A DNA stretch of 64,000 bases from Levilinea sp. (GTDB lineage Bacteria; Chloroflexota; Anaerolineae; Anaerolineales; Anaerolineaceae), in the NCBI GenBank assembly GCA_029975215.1, contig JARKPO010000071.1:1-64000 (forward strand), in the 5' to 3' direction. The notes beneath the pieces are model-generated. The model was not told the origin of the DNA and made no database searches. It was given only the letters and a program-made list of their open reading frames with translations. Both the position numbers and the translations under genes were made by a program. Below, piece after piece: positions 62,401 to 64,000 of the stretch (positions are counted from its first letter, which is position 1; the number at the start of each line of letters is the position of its first letter).

Positions 62401-64000
62401 GGTTCCCGTCCAGCCGCTGATCTGCCAACCGGAAGCGGGGACTGCGCCGCTGAGGGCGATATTTTCACCGGCCACGTATTTTCCATTCTCAGCGCAGGCT
62501 GCAGATTTGAGTGGAGAAGCGCTGGGGTTGCTGCCGCTGCCGGTGTGTGAAAGCGTCAGGGTGTAACACGTCGCGGACGTGGGAGCATAGGTGGCGTTGA
62601 CGGTCAGATCGGTGGTGACGTTGGTGAAAGCCTTGTCCCAACCGGTGAAGCTCCAGCCGCTCTCAACGGTGAAGGTCGGGGCTACCGCCGATCCGCCGTG
62701 GAACACGGTCTGGACGAGATCACCGCTGGTCAGGGTGCCGTGCGAGCCGAGATTGAAGGTGACGGTATGGGTCGGGAGGGCTGTCCACTGGGCGTAGAGG
62801 GTAATATCTTCCGTGAAGGAATAGACCGCGCCGTCTGCGTAACTGGTGCCCGTCCCGCCGGCATCTGTGTTCCAGCCGCTGAACGCGTAACCCGTGCGCG
62901 TGAAGGTGTTCGCCTTCAGCGCCGTGGCTGTATTGGCCACCTGCGGCGACATGGTGCCGCTGCCGCCGTTGGCATTAAAGGTCACGGTGTGGCTTGGCCC
63001 GCCTGTGCCTGTGATAAAGCTCCAGGTGGGGCTGGTGGTGGAGGCGGCGCCGTCGCTGGCCACGGCATACCACTCATACTCAGTGTTATCTGCCCGTCCA
63101 GTCCAGGAGATGGAGGCGTTGCTGCCGTTGGCGACATCTTCGACGGTGCCGATCAGTGTGAAGCTTCCGGCGGCGCTGCCGGGCATATCGTAGGCCATCT
63201 CGAACTGTTCATAGTTGCTGGCGTTGGTCAGGGAGGCACTGGCATACGGCGAGTAGATTGTGGCGTAGATTTTGTCTTCGGATGGGGAGAAGCGCAGCTT
63301 GCGCAGGTAGCCGTTGCCGCCATTAACATAGTCCTGGAAATCCGTCATCAGGATGTGGATGGTGTGGCCGTCATCCCCAAGTTCCGCTCGATAGGCTGAG
63401 CCGTCGTTACTTGTGTGCATGTGTCCGCACAACATCAGGAACAGATTGGGATTGTCTTTAAGCGCGGTGAAGGGAGCCTGGTTACTCCAGGAGTTATCGG
63501 TGTTGAGGATGTCATGCTTGACAACGATGCCGCGGCGGTTGGGATTGGCTTTCAAAAGGGCATCTGCCCAATCATAGTGGGCTGACGTGGAACCAAATTG
63601 CAAGTTGATGATGATGAAGTCCATGCCAGATGCGCTGAAGAATGAGTAGTTGTTCTCATTCTGGCCAGAGGCATAGGAGCCTTGATAGAAACCGTTTGCA
63701 CTAAAGCGGCTGGGCCCGAAGTAGGTATTGTATGAGCCGTAGAGGTCGTGGTTGCCAGGGCCAACACTGTACGGAACGCCGCCAGTGTCCAAAGTCGCCA
63801 TGGCGGTATCCGCGCGCCCCCATTCAGTAGCGCTGGTTGACGTGTTGACCAGGTCGCCCACATGTGTGGTAAAGACGATTTTCTCGGCTGTCTTGTTGTT
63901 TGCGATCCACTGGGTCATAGAGTTGAAGATCGCCGGATAACTCGTGGACATATTCTGGGTATCCGGGATGACAACCAGGGAGAAGTCCTCGCTGGGGCTT
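59449..64000 (-). CDS. Giant surface protein: metallophosphoesterase plus cadherin-like repeats (5' end outside window)
   Basis: At least 1516 residues; the frame is open to the window's right edge, where it reads SEDFSLVVIPDTQNMSTSYP. The N-terminal 250 residues are a calcineurin-like phosphoesterase (VIPDTQN, VFTTHVGDLVN, VGPGNHDLYG, MLCGHMHTS carry the metal ligands). Next come an InlB B-repeat (Flg_new) unit ending GYAFSGWNTDAGGTGTSYAD, a second related unit, then eight cadherin/Ig-like repeats each beginning N-x-x-P (for example NDAPTANAQSVSTPENTAKA), with DxDGD calcium-type motifs, then two fibronectin-like units at the C-terminus. Likely exported and adhesive. No sorting signal or membrane helix at the visible C-terminus. 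Confidence 0.93.
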   Translation of the reverse strand, partial: SPSEDFSLVVIPDTQNMSTSYPAIFNSMTQWIANNKTAEKIVFTTHVGDLVNTSTSATEWGRADTAMATLDTGGVPYSVGPGNHDLYGSYNTYFGPSRFSANGFYQGSYASGQNENNYSFFSASGMDFIIINLQFGSTSAHYDWADALLKANPNRRGIVVKHDILNTDNSWSNQAPFTALKDNPNLFLMLCGHMHTSNDGSAYRAELGDDGHTIHILMTDFQDYVNGGNGYLRKLRFSPSEDKIYATIYSPYASASLTNASNYEQFEMAYDMPGSAAGSFTLIGTVEDVANGSNASISWTGRADNTEYEWYAVASDGAASTTSPTWSFITGTGGPSHTVTFNANGGSGTMSPQVANTATALKANTFTRTGYAFSGWNTDAGGTGTSYADGAVYSFTEDITLYAQWTALPTHTVTFNLGSHGTLTSGDLVQTVFHGGSAVAPTFTVESGWSFTGWDKAFTNVTTDLTVNATYAPTSATCYTLTLSHTGSGSNPSASPLKSAACAENGKYVAGENIALSGAVPASGWQISGWTGTANNASTASTNSLVMPAANHTVSVQYSEIPTNTPPFARDDAYTTAEDTLLDVPFLQGLLLNDNDVDGDLIPTELVTNVSNGTLTLNADGSFTYLPNLNFNGTDSFTYRDFDGQAYSNVATVTLTVTAVNDAPTANAQSVSTPENTAKAITLTGSDVEGSGLTYAVVTSPAHGVLSGTAPNLTYTPELNYYGSDSFTFKVNDGALDSAPATVSITITKVNAIPAAANDSYTVDEDSPLSISAPGVLGNDSDADSDPLSAQLVTNVSNGALTLNTDGSFTYQPDPNFSGSDTFTYRASDGTALSNIATVTITVHPVNDPPVAQGQGVQINEDTAIEITLTATDTEGSALTYAVVTPPAHGQLSGSAPVLTYTPDLNYHGGDSFTFKANDGGLDSNIATVTITISPINDPPDAQDDTASVLENGSVVISVLSNDTDVDGDTLTISAYDALTPLGGSVNCTDTCLYTPPANVFGTDSFGYTISDGHGGTDSAQVSISIGSSNQAPTAVADAYSTAEDSLLTVPAAQGVLINDTDPDAGDVLSALKVTDPTHGDLNFNADGSFTYLPDANFTGEDSFSYQVKDAEADGSTAVVTLTVTPVNDAPTCQSAALATDEDVPAPWAHQCSDIDGDPLTVSIVTAPTHGTLNILADPMLYTPAANYFGADSFTYRVSDGTANSNNATVTVTIASVNDAPSAISLSPAAVAEFLPVGTLIGTFSSTDVDTADTHTYALVAGAGDTDNASFTITAGQLFTNAVFSQALTPTLSIRVRSTDSGAGNLSIEQVFTITILKGNAAPTLFSPTHLAKLLNNTPTFDWSDVPGVSSYTLQISRFASFANILVEQEATASTLTLNSPLPSRMRLYWRVCSHALGTTACSTAWSFTTANPPSTPILLSPANGATVTSVRPRLDWSDAVLPPTTTFWRYEVQWSTDPSFAAPQNAFVSGWVRRSYYAPTTALTRGQTYYWRVRTFNTLGEYGQWSAVGSFRIAP
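61566..61626 (-). repeat. Intragenic repeat copy 1 in the giant surface gene
   Basis: A 61-base segment nearly identical to 62124-62184 (four differences by my count), encoding VTNVSNGALTLNTDGSFTYQ versus its partner VTNVSNGTLTLNADGSFTYL. DNA-level identity exceeds that of the rest of the repeats, so recent conversion or duplication is likely. Confidence 0.85.
62124..62184 (-). repeat. Intragenic repeat copy 2 in the giant surface gene
   Basis: Partner of 61566-61626; same codons with four base changes. Recombination between them would delete two cadherin-like units in frame (offset 558 bases, 186 codons). Confidence 0.85.

Overview
The window looks like chromosomal DNA of an uncultured or little-studied Chloroflexota bacterium, probably of the Anaerolineae type. 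This is inferred from the high G+C coding style, many GTG and leaderless starts, abundant Thr/Pro-rich lipoproteins with mucin-like linkers, and a fermentative gene set. No rRNA, tRNA, IS element or CRISPR array was seen. Both ends cut genes: an RHS-family protein at the left and a giant metallophosphoesterase/cadherin-like surface protein at the right.

Layout. 0-3 kb: accessory island with the end of an RHS polymorphic toxin (AT-rich tip domain with HELGH), two related lipoprotein genes that may be immunity genes, and a truncated second copy of the RHS core that stops exactly at the next gene. 3-9.3 kb (minus strand): aminotransferase, MATE exporter, DUF456 protein, seryl-tRNA synthetase behind a T-box leader, and an atypical response regulator. 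9.6-13.8 kb: bifunctional-nuclease-domain protein and a replication cassette of dnaB, a DnaD-like protein and a DnaC/DnaI-type loader carrying two AAA+ modules in one chain. 13.8-16.9 kb: cobalamin riboswitch and a BtuFCD-type B12 importer. 17-26.8 kb: housekeeping genes (HAD phosphatase, S41 and HtrA proteases, Hsp20, S1-domain protein, pyrG, enolase).

26.8-34.1 kb: a compact eleven-gene bacterial microcompartment (BMC) operon behind a strong promoter and an 18-bp perfect palindrome. It encodes RpiB-like isomerase, DeoC, aldehyde dehydrogenase, one BMC-H, one BMC-T, three BMC-P proteins, an EutJ-like ATPase, an unassigned linker-like protein and a GntR/UTRA regulator. It matches the sugar-phosphate-utilising (SPU) class of BMC loci: 2-deoxyribose 5-phosphate would be cleaved to glyceraldehyde 3-phosphate and acetaldehyde, and the acetaldehyde oxidised to acetyl-CoA. 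No phosphotransacylase or alcohol dehydrogenase is present locally.

34-49.4 kb: acetyltransferase, several secreted or lipoproteins of unknown role, SUI1/YciH factor, EttA, tandem CBS proteins, oligoendopeptidase, SUMF1-domain lipoprotein and a FadR-type regulator. 49.5-59.4 kb: a RocB-like M20 peptidase followed by a complete oxidative ornithine fermentation operon (ord-ortA-ortB-oraS-oraE-glmL/mutL-like-orr). The B12-dependent D-ornithine 4,5-aminomutase gives the riboswitch-controlled B12 importer a plausible local client. The operon ends in a strong bidirectional terminator before the convergent giant surface protein.

The two systems most worth following are the BMC operon (altered RpiB active site, Cys-rich segment in DeoC, novel linker protein, palindromic operator) and the tandem-AAA+ helicase loader.
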